This document shows positions 24,635-32,732 of a stretch of 40,413 nt of DNA, piece after piece. Origin of the DNA: Variovorax sp. GTDB taxonomy: Bacteria > Pseudomonadota > Gammaproteobacteria > Burkholderiales > Burkholderiaceae_C. Each line of letters opens with the position of its first letter. The first letter of the stretch is position 1. The notes under the pieces were generated by a model. The model ran no database searches, was not told where the DNA came from, and saw only the letters and a list, made by a program, of their open reading frames with translations. The position numbers and the translations under genes were made by a program. The stretch lies in the NCBI GenBank assembly GCA_017744935.1, contig JAGIAI010000046.1, positions 1 through 40,413 of the forward strand. The letters are read 5' to 3'.

Positions 24635-26086
24635 ATGAAAACCGTCGTCCGCACCGATGAGCGCATCCTGTCCTCGGACATCTTCGAACGCGACAGCCGC
24701 GCCAAGCGCCCTGACCATGGCCACTGGGCCGAGCCTGGCAAGCAGATCCCGGTCTATCACCGCTGCGGCGTGCTGGTGGTGGGCGGTGGGCCGTCGGGGA
24801 CCGCCGCGGCCGCCGCCGCCGCGCATGCGGGCGCCGACGTGGCGCTGCTCGAGCGCTACAACCATCTCGGAGGCCTGTCGACCGGCGGCCTCGTGATCTG
24901 GATCGACCGCATGACCGACTGGGAGGGCAAGCTGGTCATCCGCGGTTTCGCGGAAGAGTTGTTCGACCGCCTGCCGGCCGACGCCATCGCAGGTCCGTCG
25001 AGCGGCGACTGGGGTTCGCAGGACGAGGCCAAGGCCGCGCACTGGTCGCAACGCACCGCGGCGTATCACGGCATCGTCACCTGGTCGCCGACCATCGACC
25101 CCGAGCGCCTCAAGCTGCTGTCGCAGGAGATCGTGCTGGAGCGCGGCGTGAAGCTCATCTACCACTCGTGGGCGGCCATCCCGATCGTGCAGGACGGCGC
25201 CGTGAAAGGCGTGGTGTTCGAGAGCAAGGAAGGGCGCATGGCGATCATGGCTGACGTGGTGGTGGACGCCACGGGCGACGGCGACCTTTTTGCGCGCGCC
25301 GGCGCTGCCTATGTGAACGACATCGAGGAAGCCGACGTGCATCACTGCATGAACACGTCCTGGCTCTTCGGTGGAGTGGACATGAATCGCTGGATCGAAT
25401 TCAAGGCCGGCCAGCCGGAAGCCTTCTCGGCCTTCATGGCGCGTGGGCGTGAGCAGTGCGGCCTGTTCGAGCGGCCTTTTGTCTCGTGGCGCAATGACGT
25501 GGCGCTGTTCATGGGACCGCGGCAGTCGGGTTATTCGGCCCTCGACGTGGACGATCTCACCGCGGTGGAAGTGCGCTCGCACCGCGCGATGGTGGCGCAC
25601 CTCGACTACTTCCGCGCCCACGCGCCGGGCTTCGAGAACGCCTTCCTGATGCTGAGCGCGCCGCAGATCGGCGTGCGTCATGCGCGCCGCCTGAGCGGCG
25701 TCGGCGCGGTGCTGCGCAGCCAGTGGCCTGAAGGCGTCGCGCTGCCGGACGAGATCGGCGTGTCGCCTGCGGTGTCGCCCAAGTTCCCGAACATCTCGAT
25801 TCCTTACGGTGCGCTGGTGCCGCAGCAACTTGATGGCCTGCTCGCCTGTGGTCGCCACATCTCGTGCGACCGCAACTCGCACGGCTTCATGCGCGAGATT
25901 CCGCAGTGCTGGATCACGGGGCAGGCGGCGGGCGCGGCGGCGGCGCTGGCCTCGCGTGGCGGCATCGAACCGCGCTTCGTCGATATCGGCGCGCTGCAGT
26001 CCGAACTGCTGCGCCAGGGCGTCTACCTGCGTCCCGGCGCGGAGCAGGGCAAGGCGGCGGCCGTCACGGCAGAGGCGGACGTCTGA
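24635..26086 (+). CDS. FAD-dependent oxidoreductase (FAD_oxidored type)
   Basis: The 483-residue flavoprotein has the dinucleotide-binding motif VVGGGPSG (about 48-55) after an N-terminal extension, LLERYNHLGGLSTGGLV downstream for FAD contacts, VVDATGDGDLFARAGA in the middle, and the closing CGRHISCDRNSHGFMRE...CWITGQAAGAAAAL, which is typical of the PF12831-type family. It has no signal peptide and should be cytoplasmic. The family includes poorly characterised dehydrogenases acting on small organic acids or alcohols. Being first in the catabolic run, it may carry out the initial oxidation. The IclR regulator follows after 51 bases. No strong ribosome-binding site precedes ATG 24635. Confidence 0.85.
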   Translation: MKTVVRTDERILSSDIFERDSRAKRPDHGHWAEPGKQIPVYHRCGVLVVGGGPSGTAAAAAAAHAGADVALLERYNHLGGLSTGGLVIWIDRMTDWEGKLVIRGFAEELFDRLPADAIAGPSSGDWGSQDEAKAAHWSQRTAAYHGIVTWSPTIDPERLKLLSQEIVLERGVKLIYHSWAAIPIVQDGAVKGVVFESKEGRMAIMADVVVDATGDGDLFARAGAAYVNDIEEADVHHCMNTSWLFGGVDMNRWIEFKAGQPEAFSAFMARGREQCGLFERPFVSWRNDVALFMGPRQSGYSALDVDDLTAVEVRSHRAMVAHLDYFRAHAPGFENAFLMLSAPQIGVRHARRLSGVGAVLRSQWPEGVALPDEIGVSPAVSPKFPNISIPYGALVPQQLDGLLACGRHISCDRNSHGFMREIPQCWITGQAAGAAAALASRGGIEPRFVDIGALQSELLRQGVYLRPGAEQGKAAAVTAEADV

Positions 26087-26137
26087 GAGCGTCCCATGCG
26101 AGCCTCTACATTGGAGCCTCTTCCAAAGGGTTCCATC

Positions 26138-26980
26138 ATGTCCGCTGACAAAAACGACCTCACCATTTCCGCCGCCGAGACGGCCGATGCGCGCGGCGAG
26201 CGCTCCGACACCGTCAGCGCGCTGGAGCGCGGCATCTCGGTGCTGCGCTGCTTCAGCGAAGAGCAACCGGTGCTCGGCCATGCCGACGTGGCGCGCATGA
26301 CCGGCATTCCGCGCCCGACCGTCAACCGTCTTGTCGCCACGTTGCTGAGCATGGGCATGCTCAAACCGGCGCATGCAGCCGATCGCTTCATGCTCGGCCC
26401 GGGGGTGGTGTCGCTCGCCCGCGTGTTCCTCGGCAGCCTCGATGTGCGCGCCGTCGCGCGGCCCAGCATGCAGGCGATGGCAGAGGAGATGGGCGCGTCG
26501 GTCTACCTCGCAGTGCGCGACGGCATGGAAATGGTGCTGATCGAAGCCTGCCGTCCGCGCTCGTCGATGTTGTCGGCGCGGCTCGATGTGGGCTCTCGTG
26601 CGCCGCTGGCCAACTCGGCGCTCGGCCGGGCGTATCTCTCGGCGCTGCCAGAGGTGCAGCGCAATCAGCTCGTCGACTCGATGCGCCTGCTGCGCGGCCC
26701 CGAATGGAGCGGCATCGAGCCTGCCATGAACCGCGCGATCGGCGAATCGAAGCGGCTGGGTTTCTGCCTCTCGCTCGGCGAGTTCCATCGCGAGATCAAT
26801 TCGGTGTCCGTGCCGCTCATCGGCCCGGATGGCGAAGTCATGGCGCTCAACGGCGGCGGCGCTGCCTTCGTTTTCACGGAAGAACGACTGCGCAATGAAG
26901 TCGCACCTCGGCTGCACGACATCGCGCTGAGCATTGCGCGCGACATTGGCGGCCACGTACCCACCCCCTCGTCGGGCTAG
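26138..26980 (+). CDS. IclR-family transcriptional regulator
   Basis: The 280-residue regulator has an N-terminal winged helix-turn-helix (SALERGISVLRCFSEEQPVLG, then HADVARMTGIPRPTVNRLVATL, about 26-80) and a C-terminal IclR effector-binding domain. In the latter, SRAPLANSALGRAYLSAL and GEFHREINSVSVPL are recognisable. ATG 26138 follows AAAGGG at 8 bases; the longer frame from 26096 lacks such support. It lies inside the catabolic run rather than at its edge. Likely targets are the palindrome at 24534-24551 and the aconitase X promoter region; the ligand is probably a pathway intermediate. Confidence 0.9.
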   Translation: MSADKNDLTISAAETADARGERSDTVSALERGISVLRCFSEEQPVLGHADVARMTGIPRPTVNRLVATLLSMGMLKPAHAADRFMLGPGVVSLARVFLGSLDVRAVARPSMQAMAEEMGASVYLAVRDGMEMVLIEACRPRSSMLSARLDVGSRAPLANSALGRAYLSALPEVQRNQLVDSMRLLRGPEWSGIEPAMNRAIGESKRLGFCLSLGEFHREINSVSVPLIGPDGEVMALNGGGAAFVFTEERLRNEVAPRLHDIALSIARDIGGHVPTPSSG

Positions 26981-27036
26981 CGCGCCCGGCGGGGGATTTC
27001 CCCACGAATACGCAAAGAAGAACGGAGACACAGGTC

Positions 27037-28332
27037 ATGCACCTGAGCGATGAAGAAAAAGCCATGCGCGACGGCCGCGACGGACCGGCGGTGCAAAAGG
27101 CGATGGACCTGCTGATACGTTACGGCGAGGCACTGGATGCCGAGCGGCTGGTCGAGACGCGCAATGTCTGCGCCTCCATCACATCGACCACGCCCTTCCA
27201 GCGCGACTTCGCGATGGCCCGTGGCGGTGGCATGGATGCGGTGTTCTCCGAGTTCAGTCTCGACAGCCAGGAGACGGTCGAGATTCCGAAGTTCAAGGTG
27301 TTCACCAGCCACCTCCAACTGGGCTTCGACCCCGGCCAGCCCGAGCGCATGGGCGTGAGCGAAGAGATCGTGCAGTTCTACGGCAAGAGCGAGCGGCACG
27401 CAGCGAGCCTGGGTGCGCAGATCATGAACACCTGCACGCCTTACCAGGTCGGCAACATCCCGACGCGCGGCGAGCACTGTGCGTGGATGGAGTCGTCGGC
27501 GGTCGTGTACTGCAATTCGGTCCTCGGCGCGCGCACCAACACCGAAGGCCGCGAGAGTACCGGCGCCGCGATGCTCACCGGGCGCATTCCTTACTGGGGC
27601 TACCACCTCGACGAAAACCGCCGCGCCACACATGTGGTGGAGCTCGACATCGAAGTCGAGTCGGTGCAGGACTGGGGCCTGCTCGGCTACTACATCGGCG
27701 AGCAAGTGCAGGAGCGCGTGCCCGTGGTGCACAGCCGGCGTGGCATCTCTCGCGTGCCAAACCTGCCGCGTCTCAAGCACTTCGGTGCGGCCGCGTCGTC
27801 TTCGGGCGGCGTGGAGATGTATCACATCGTGGGCGTGACGCCCGAGGCACTCACGCTCGAGCAGGCACTCGGTGGAGGCGCACCCGTCGAGGTGCTGCGC
27901 TACGGCGAGGCCGAACGCCGCGCGACCTTCGAGAAGATCAACAGCACCGGCAAGGACACCGAGGTGCAGTACGTGATGCTCGGCTGCCCGCACTACACGA
28001 TCGAGCAGATCTGGGAAGCCGCGCAGCTCATCGAGGGACGCAAGGTGCACCCGGACTGCGAGCTGTGGATCTTCACGCCGCGCGCGATCAAGTCACTAGC
28101 CGATCGCAATGGCTACACCAAGATCATCGAGGACGCGGGCGGCATCCTGATGACCGACAGCTGCTCCGCCATGAGCCGCGCCGTGCCCAAGGGCACGAAG
28201 ACCGTCGCGCTCGACTCGGCCAAGCAGGCCCACTACCTGCCCGCCATCCTCGGCGTGCAGGCCTGGTTCGGCAGCACTGCCGAATGCATCGATGCGGCCT
28301 GCACCGGCCGATGGAAAGGATTCAACGCATGA
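27037..28332 (+). CDS. Aconitase X large (catalytic) subunit
   Basis: The 431-residue protein is the DUF521 catalytic subunit of aconitase X, an iron-dependent hydro-lyase family. Family motifs are clear: NTCTPYQVGNIPTRGEHCAW with Cys133, ESSAVVYCNSVLGARTNTEG, LGCPHYT with Cys317, and TDSCSA with Cys376 followed by DSAKQAHY. The three cysteines are the expected metal-site ligands. Known members act as cis-3-hydroxy-L-proline dehydratase (bacteria) or phosphomevalonate dehydratase (archaea); many others are uncharacterised. The neighbours here (IlvD/Edd dehydratase, FAD oxidoreductase, Bug receptors) are not those of a proline pathway, so another substrate is likely. GGAGA precedes the ATG, and the stop overlaps the small-subunit start (ATGA). 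Confidence 0.9.
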   Translation: MHLSDEEKAMRDGRDGPAVQKAMDLLIRYGEALDAERLVETRNVCASITSTTPFQRDFAMARGGGMDAVFSEFSLDSQETVEIPKFKVFTSHLQLGFDPGQPERMGVSEEIVQFYGKSERHAASLGAQIMNTCTPYQVGNIPTRGEHCAWMESSAVVYCNSVLGARTNTEGRESTGAAMLTGRIPYWGYHLDENRRATHVVELDIEVESVQDWGLLGYYIGEQVQERVPVVHSRRGISRVPNLPRLKHFGAAASSSGGVEMYHIVGVTPEALTLEQALGGGAPVEVLRYGEAERRATFEKINSTGKDTEVQYVMLGCPHYTIEQIWEAAQLIEGRKVHPDCELWIFTPRAIKSLADRNGYTKIIEDAGGILMTDSCSAMSRAVPKGTKTVALDSAKQAHYLPAILGVQAWFGSTAECIDAACTGRWKGFNA

Positions 28333-28784
28333 GCGACGCAGTCATTGCAGAAGCAAGCGTCGTCATCCGCGGCCGCAAGGTGGTCGGAGGCGTGTCGGAA
28401 GGCGAGGCGCTGGTCACGCGCGATCGCATCTCCGGATGGGGCGGCATCGACCCGCGCACGGGCAGCGTCATCGAAACGCGGCATTCACTGCGCGGGCAGA
28501 GCTTTGCGGGCAAGGTGCTGGTGTTTCCGGGGGCCAAGGGGTCGTCGGGCTGGTCGGCCATGTTCCACATGACGCGGCTCATGAAGACCGCGCCGGCCGC
28601 GTTCCTCTTCAACGAGATGACGACCAAGATGGCGCTCGGCGCGGTGGTCACGCATTCGCCCGCGATGACCGATTTCGACCGCGATCCACTCACCTGTATC
28701 GAGACAGGCGACTGGGTGCGCGTGGACGCCGATCGCGGCGTCATCGAAGTCACGAAGAAGGCACAACGTGGAGACGCATCATGA
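28329..28784 (+). CDS. Aconitase X small (swivelling) subunit
   Basis: The 151-residue DUF126 protein is the small subunit of aconitase X. The key loop is VFPGAKGSSGWSAMFHM (about residues 65-81), where the family has a conserved PxxKGSS-type sequence with the catalytic serine. Large and small subunits are separate genes here, as in many bacterial forms; in others they are fused. It is joined by ATGA overlaps to the large subunit before it and the IlvD/Edd gene after it, so all three products are translated together. The IDPRTGSVIE segment near residue 40 is a family hallmark. Confidence 0.9.
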   Translation: MSDAVIAEASVVIRGRKVVGGVSEGEALVTRDRISGWGGIDPRTGSVIETRHSLRGQSFAGKVLVFPGAKGSSGWSAMFHMTRLMKTAPAAFLFNEMTTKMALGAVVTHSPAMTDFDRDPLTCIETGDWVRVDADRGVIEVTKKAQRGDAS

Positions 28785-30472
28785 CCCGGCCCCTGCGCAG
28801 CAACTTCCCGCGCGGCTCGTACCTCTGGTCGGTGCGCAACGCGCACTGGCGCGCGCTCGGCATTCCTGAAGAGGATTGCGAGAAGCCCAAGATCGCGATC
28901 GTCAACAGCTCGTCGGAGCTCGCGGCCTGTTTCAGTCACCTCGACATCGTGGCCGCCGAAGTGAAGGCGGCGATCCGTGCCGCTGGGGGCGTGCCTTTCG
29001 AGATCCGCACCGCTGCGCCGAGCGACTTCATCACCGGCGCGGGTGCACGCGGCGCCTACATGCTGGCGGCGCGCGACCTCGTCACCAATGACATCGAGGT
29101 GGCCGTCGAAGGCGCGCAGCTCGATGGCATGGTGTGCCTCACCTCGTGCGACAAGACCGTGCCGGGCCAACTCATGGCGGCGGCGCGGCTCAACATCCCC
29201 ACCTTGCTCGTGCCCTGTGGTTACCAGCCCAGTGGCGAGTACAAGGGACATCACGTCGACATCGAGGAAGTGTTCATCGGTGCGATGCATGCGGTCGCCG
29301 GCAAGCTGCCCGTTGAGGAACTCGTGGGCATGAGCCGCGAGGCGATTCGTGGGCCCGGCGTGTGCTCGGGGCTCGGCACGGCGAATTCGATGCATATCGT
29401 CTGCGAAGCGCTCGGCATGGCGCTTCCCGGCAGTGCCCCGGTTGCTGCGCTGAGCCCGAAGATGATGGTCGACGCGCGCGACGCGGGCGCGCGCATCGTG
29501 CAGATGGTGTGGGACGACCTGAAGCCGCGCGACATCCTCACTCCCGGTGCGTTCGTGAATGCGGTGCGCGCAGTACTTTCGGTGGGCGGATCGCTCAATA
29601 CCGCCAAGCATCTTCAGGCTGTGGCGACCGAAGGGCAGACCGGTGTCGACGTCTACGGACTCTTCGAAAAGCTTGGCCCGACCACGCCGGTGCTGTCCGG
29701 CGTGCGGCCGGTGGGCGAGAACTCGATCGAAGATTTCGAGGCCGCCGGCGGCTGCCGGGCGTTGCTGAAGCAGCTCGAGCCGCTGCTCGATACCAGCGCG
29801 CGCACCGTCACAGGCGGCACGCTCGCGGACAACCTGCGCGGCGTCGAAGTCGCGAGCGCGGAGGTGATCCGACCCATCGTTCGCCCGGTGGCGCCGCTGC
29901 CTGCGATCGTCCTGCTGCGCGGCAATCTCGCACCCGAATCGGGCCTGATCAAGACTGGCATCGCCGAACGCAAGGTGCGCTGCTTCACCGGGCCGGCTAT
30001 CTGCTTCTGGACCGCCGATGCCGCCATCACCGCGCTCAAGCAGGGCGACATCGTGCCCGGCCAGGTGATGGTGATGCGCGGTGCCGGCGCGTGCGGTGGG
30101 CCAGCTATGGGCGGCGGTGCATCGCGCGTGGTATTCGCACTCGACGGTGCAGGGCTCGGCGATGAAGTGGCGCTGCTCACCGACGGCCATCTCTCGGGCC
30201 TCGTCTGCAAGGGGCTGGTGGTTGCCGAGGTGTCGCCCGAAGCTGCGCTGGGCGGCCCGCTCGGCCTGCTGCGCGACGGTGATGTCATCACCATCGACCT
30301 CGATGCACGGCGCCTCGACGTCGCTCTGAGCGACGAGGAAATCCAGGCGCGCCGCGACGGCTGGCAGCCGCCGCCACGGCTGCATGACACCGGCTGGCTG
30401 CAGCAGTACCGGCGCAACGTCGGCGCGCTCTCGCAAGGCGCGGTGCTGGTGCGCTCCGAGGCGCCGGGCTAG
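28781..30472 (+). CDS. IlvD/Edd-family Fe-S dehydratase of divergent type
   Basis: The 563-residue enzyme belongs to the dihydroxy-acid / phosphogluconate / sugar-acid dehydratase family. The three Fe-S ligand positions are present: Cys50 in AACFSHLD, Cys123 in TSCDKTVPG and Cys195 in GVCSGLGTANSM. Lys125 of CDK is the expected magnesium-site residue. Near the C-terminus TDGHLSGL holds the expected catalytic serine. The following stretch reads LVVAEVSPEAALGGP, where many members have GHVSPEA, so the pocket differs from IlvD proper. Branched-chain synthesis is unlikely for this copy because it is coupled to aconitase X genes by ATGA. Dehydration of a sugar acid or hydroxy acid is the best inference. 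Confidence 0.87.
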   Translation: MTRPLRSNFPRGSYLWSVRNAHWRALGIPEEDCEKPKIAIVNSSSELAACFSHLDIVAAEVKAAIRAAGGVPFEIRTAAPSDFITGAGARGAYMLAARDLVTNDIEVAVEGAQLDGMVCLTSCDKTVPGQLMAAARLNIPTLLVPCGYQPSGEYKGHHVDIEEVFIGAMHAVAGKLPVEELVGMSREAIRGPGVCSGLGTANSMHIVCEALGMALPGSAPVAALSPKMMVDARDAGARIVQMVWDDLKPRDILTPGAFVNAVRAVLSVGGSLNTAKHLQAVATEGQTGVDVYGLFEKLGPTTPVLSGVRPVGENSIEDFEAAGGCRALLKQLEPLLDTSARTVTGGTLADNLRGVEVASAEVIRPIVRPVAPLPAIVLLRGNLAPESGLIKTGIAERKVRCFTGPAICFWTADAAITALKQGDIVPGQVMVMRGAGACGGPAMGGGASRVVFALDGAGLGDEVALLTDGHLSGLVCKGLVVAEVSPEAALGGPLGLLRDGDVITIDLDARRLDVALSDEEIQARRDGWQPPPRLHDTGWLQQYRRNVGALSQGAVLVRSEAPG

Positions 30473-30551
30473 GCCCGCTTACTCCCAGGTCTCGACCATC
30501 CCGGCACGCGATCTTGCGCCCCGGGTGGCGGAGCCCTGCGCGTGTTCCAGG

Positions 30552-30564
30552 TTTGTTCAACAAA
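30552..30564. promoter_or_regulatory. Small palindrome TTTGTTCAACAAA before the porin gene
   Basis: A perfect 6-base inverted repeat around a single C lies 15 bases before the chosen porin start. It differs from the palindrome at 24534-24551. It could be an operator or a minor RNA hairpin near the ribosome-binding site; chance is possible. Confidence 0.3.
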
Positions 30565-30579
30565 GAGAAGAAGCGATCA

Positions 30580-31731
30580 GTGAAAAAAAGAGACATGAAA
30601 AAGCAATGGACATGCTCGGCCATCGGTGCCGCGCTGGGGCTGATGGGCGGCGCGGTTCACGCGCAATCCAGCATCACGATGTTCGGGGTGATGGACGTGG
30701 GCGTCCAGTACACCAAGGGCGACGGTGCGGCGTCGAGGACGGCGCTGTCGAACGGCGGCCTGTCGACGAGCCGGCTGGGCTTTCGCGGCACCGAAGACCT
30801 GGGCGGCGACCTGCGCGCGAGCTTCTGGCTCGAAGGCAGCCTGAATCCTGACGATGGCACCGGCCGCGCGACGAACACCAACAACCAGCCCACCGGTGGC
30901 ACGCCGGCCGGGCCGTTCAACTTCGACCGGATGTCCTTCGTCAGCCTGACCTCGGGCACGTTCGGCGAAGTGCGCATGGGGCGGGACTTCATCCCGACGC
31001 ACTACAACAGCATCTACTTCGATCCCTTCAATGCCAACGGCGTGGCGCGCGCTGGCAACCTCACGTTCGCGGGCGCCGGCACGGGGCCGCTGCCCACGGC
31101 GATCACCGGCAGCAATGCGGTGAGCTACTGGCTGCCGAGCGGGCTCGGCGGCTTCTACGGCATGGTGATGGCCGGCATGGGCGAGAACAGCTCGCGCGAG
31201 ACGAACCGCGATGACGGCAACTTCGCAGGCACGCGCTTCGGCTACGCCTCGGGGCCGATCGACGTCGCTGCGGCCTACACCCGCACGCGATTCGATTCCA
31301 CCGCGACCATCGGGGACTACATGCACGCCAACATCGGTGGCACCTGGGATGTCGGCCCCGTGAAGCTCTTCGGGCTCTACAACGCGGTGCGCGTGGAACT
31401 CGCGGCTGGGACGGTGCGCAAGAACACGGCCGAGATCGGCGCGCACATCCTTGCCTTCGACGTCGGCCGCATCCGCATCAGCTATGCCTACCTCGACGAC
31501 CGAAGCGACGACAGCCTGCGCAACGCCAACGGCCTGCCGCGCAATCGCGACGACGCGCGCCAGTTCGGCATCGGCTATGTGCACAACCTCTCGAAGCGCA
31601 CCGCGTTCTACGGCACCTACGCACGCCTGATGAACAGCGGACAGGCGCGCTATGTGGTGAGCGGTGGCGTGGTGCCCGCCGCGGGCCGCGTGTCGACCGG
31701 CACGGAGGTCGGCATCCGTCATGTTTTCTAA
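30580..31731 (+). CDS. OmpC-like outer-membrane porin
   Basis: The product (383 residues from GTG 30580) is a trimeric-type general porin of beta-proteobacteria. A signal peptide ends at AVHAQ. The mature N-terminus SSITMFGVMDVGVQYTKGDG, the SRLGFRGTEDLGGDLRASFWLE segment and the GTFGEVRMGRDFIPTHY strand are family hallmarks, and the chain ends in IRHVF with the terminal Phe needed for outer-membrane assembly. GTG 30580 is chosen because AGAGAAG is well spaced upstream; ATG 30595 gives the same mature protein. The gap from the IlvD/Edd gene is 107 bases. It probably admits the pathway substrate. Confidence 0.9.
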   Translation: MKKRDMKKQWTCSAIGAALGLMGGAVHAQSSITMFGVMDVGVQYTKGDGAASRTALSNGGLSTSRLGFRGTEDLGGDLRASFWLEGSLNPDDGTGRATNTNNQPTGGTPAGPFNFDRMSFVSLTSGTFGEVRMGRDFIPTHYNSIYFDPFNANGVARAGNLTFAGAGTGPLPTAITGSNAVSYWLPSGLGGFYGMVMAGMGENSSRETNRDDGNFAGTRFGYASGPIDVAAAYTRTRFDSTATIGDYMHANIGGTWDVGPVKLFGLYNAVRVELAAGTVRKNTAEIGAHILAFDVGRIRISYAYLDDRSDDSLRNANGLPRNRDDARQFGIGYVHNLSKRTAFYGTYARLMNSGQARYVVSGGVVPAAGRVSTGTEVGIRHVF

Positions 31732-31748
31732 CCCGGAAGGACAAGACC

Positions 31749-32720
31749 ATGCGACGCAGAACCTTGACCGCCGCGGCCCTGTGGGGCGCGGCCGCTTTGA
31801 CGAGCCTGCCCCTCGCGGCGGGCGCCGATGAAGCCTGGCCCCAGAAACCGATCCGGCTGATCGTGGGCTTCGCGCCCGGCGGGGGCGCGGATGCATTGAC
31901 GCGCATCATCGCGGACGGGTTGTCGAAGCAGCTCGGCCAGCAGGTCATCGTGGACAACCGGCCCGGCGCCGACGGTGTGCTTGCGGCTCAGGCCACCTCG
32001 TCCGCGAAGCCTGACGGCTACACGCTGCTGATGGGCACCAACACGGCCATGGTCGCGGCACCCACGCTTCGGCCGACGCCGCCGTACGACCCGTTCAAGG
32101 CCTTCACGCCGATCAGCTCGGCCGGCCAGTTCTCGATGTTCCTGGTGGTTCCGTCGAGCCTGCCGGCGAAGACCGTGAACGAATTGCTTGCGCTCATCGC
32201 GGCCAAACCTGGTGCGTACAACTCCGCGTCGAGCAACAGCGCTTCCGAGCTTGCGATGCTGCAGCTGCTGGGCGATCGCAAGGTGGTCAACGCGCGCTAC
32301 AAGGGTGACATGCAGGCGATGACCGACCTGCTTGGCGGGCAGGTGCAGATGATGTTCACCACCGGCACGCTCGCCCCGGCCTACGTGAAGGACGGGCGAA
32401 TCCGCGCGCTGGTCACGCTGCTGCCGGATCGCAGCGAACTGTTGCCCGACGTGCCGACCGGTGGCGAGCTCAGTCTGGGCAAGCTCACCATCACGCCGTG
32501 GGCCGGTTTCTTCGGACCGCCGGGCATGCCGCAAGCCTTGACCGACAGGCTTTCACGCGAGTTGCAGAACACGCTGCAACGGCCGGAAGTCCGCAAGCAG
32601 CTCGCGCAGCAGGGCTTCGAGGGCTACGGCATGAGTCCGGAGAAGTTCAGGGAGTTCTTTCGCCAGCAGTACGACGCCTTCGGCGCGACCGTGCGGGAGC
32701 ACAACGTGAAGTTCGAGTAG
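31749..32720 (+). CDS. Periplasmic Bug/TctC-family receptor
   Basis: The 323-residue solute-binding protein has a signal peptide (MRRRTLTAAALWGAAALTSL, cleavage near AGADE), then KPIRLIVGFAPGGGADALTR and AKPDGYTLLMGTN. It is clearly diverged from the tandem pair at 22468-24476: the VPYKGGSDAAKD motif is replaced by ARYKGDMQAMTD. It probably binds a different ligand or was acquired separately. GGAAGGA precedes ATG 31749, and only 17 bases separate it from the porin stop, so the two share a transcript. It closes the catabolic run. Confidence 0.9.
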   Translation: MRRRTLTAAALWGAAALTSLPLAAGADEAWPQKPIRLIVGFAPGGGADALTRIIADGLSKQLGQQVIVDNRPGADGVLAAQATSSAKPDGYTLLMGTNTAMVAAPTLRPTPPYDPFKAFTPISSAGQFSMFLVVPSSLPAKTVNELLALIAAKPGAYNSASSNSASELAMLQLLGDRKVVNARYKGDMQAMTDLLGGQVQMMFTTGTLAPAYVKDGRIRALVTLLPDRSELLPDVPTGGELSLGKLTITPWAGFFGPPGMPQALTDRLSRELQNTLQRPEVRKQLAQQGFEGYGMSPEKFREFFRQQYDAFGATVREHNVKFE

Positions 32721-32732
32721 GCGAGGCGCGCG

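Noticed and set aside
26992..27003. GGGGATTTCCCC before the aconitase X gene as an IclR operator
   Set aside because: Only a five-base stem within G- and C-rich flanks, and unlike the strong palindrome at 24534-24551.
24614..27031. 805-codon minus-strand frame opposite the FAD oxidoreductase and IclR genes
   Set aside because: No domain is recognisable, and it covers two well-supported genes on the other strand. The length comes from the scarcity of stops in GC-rich DNA.
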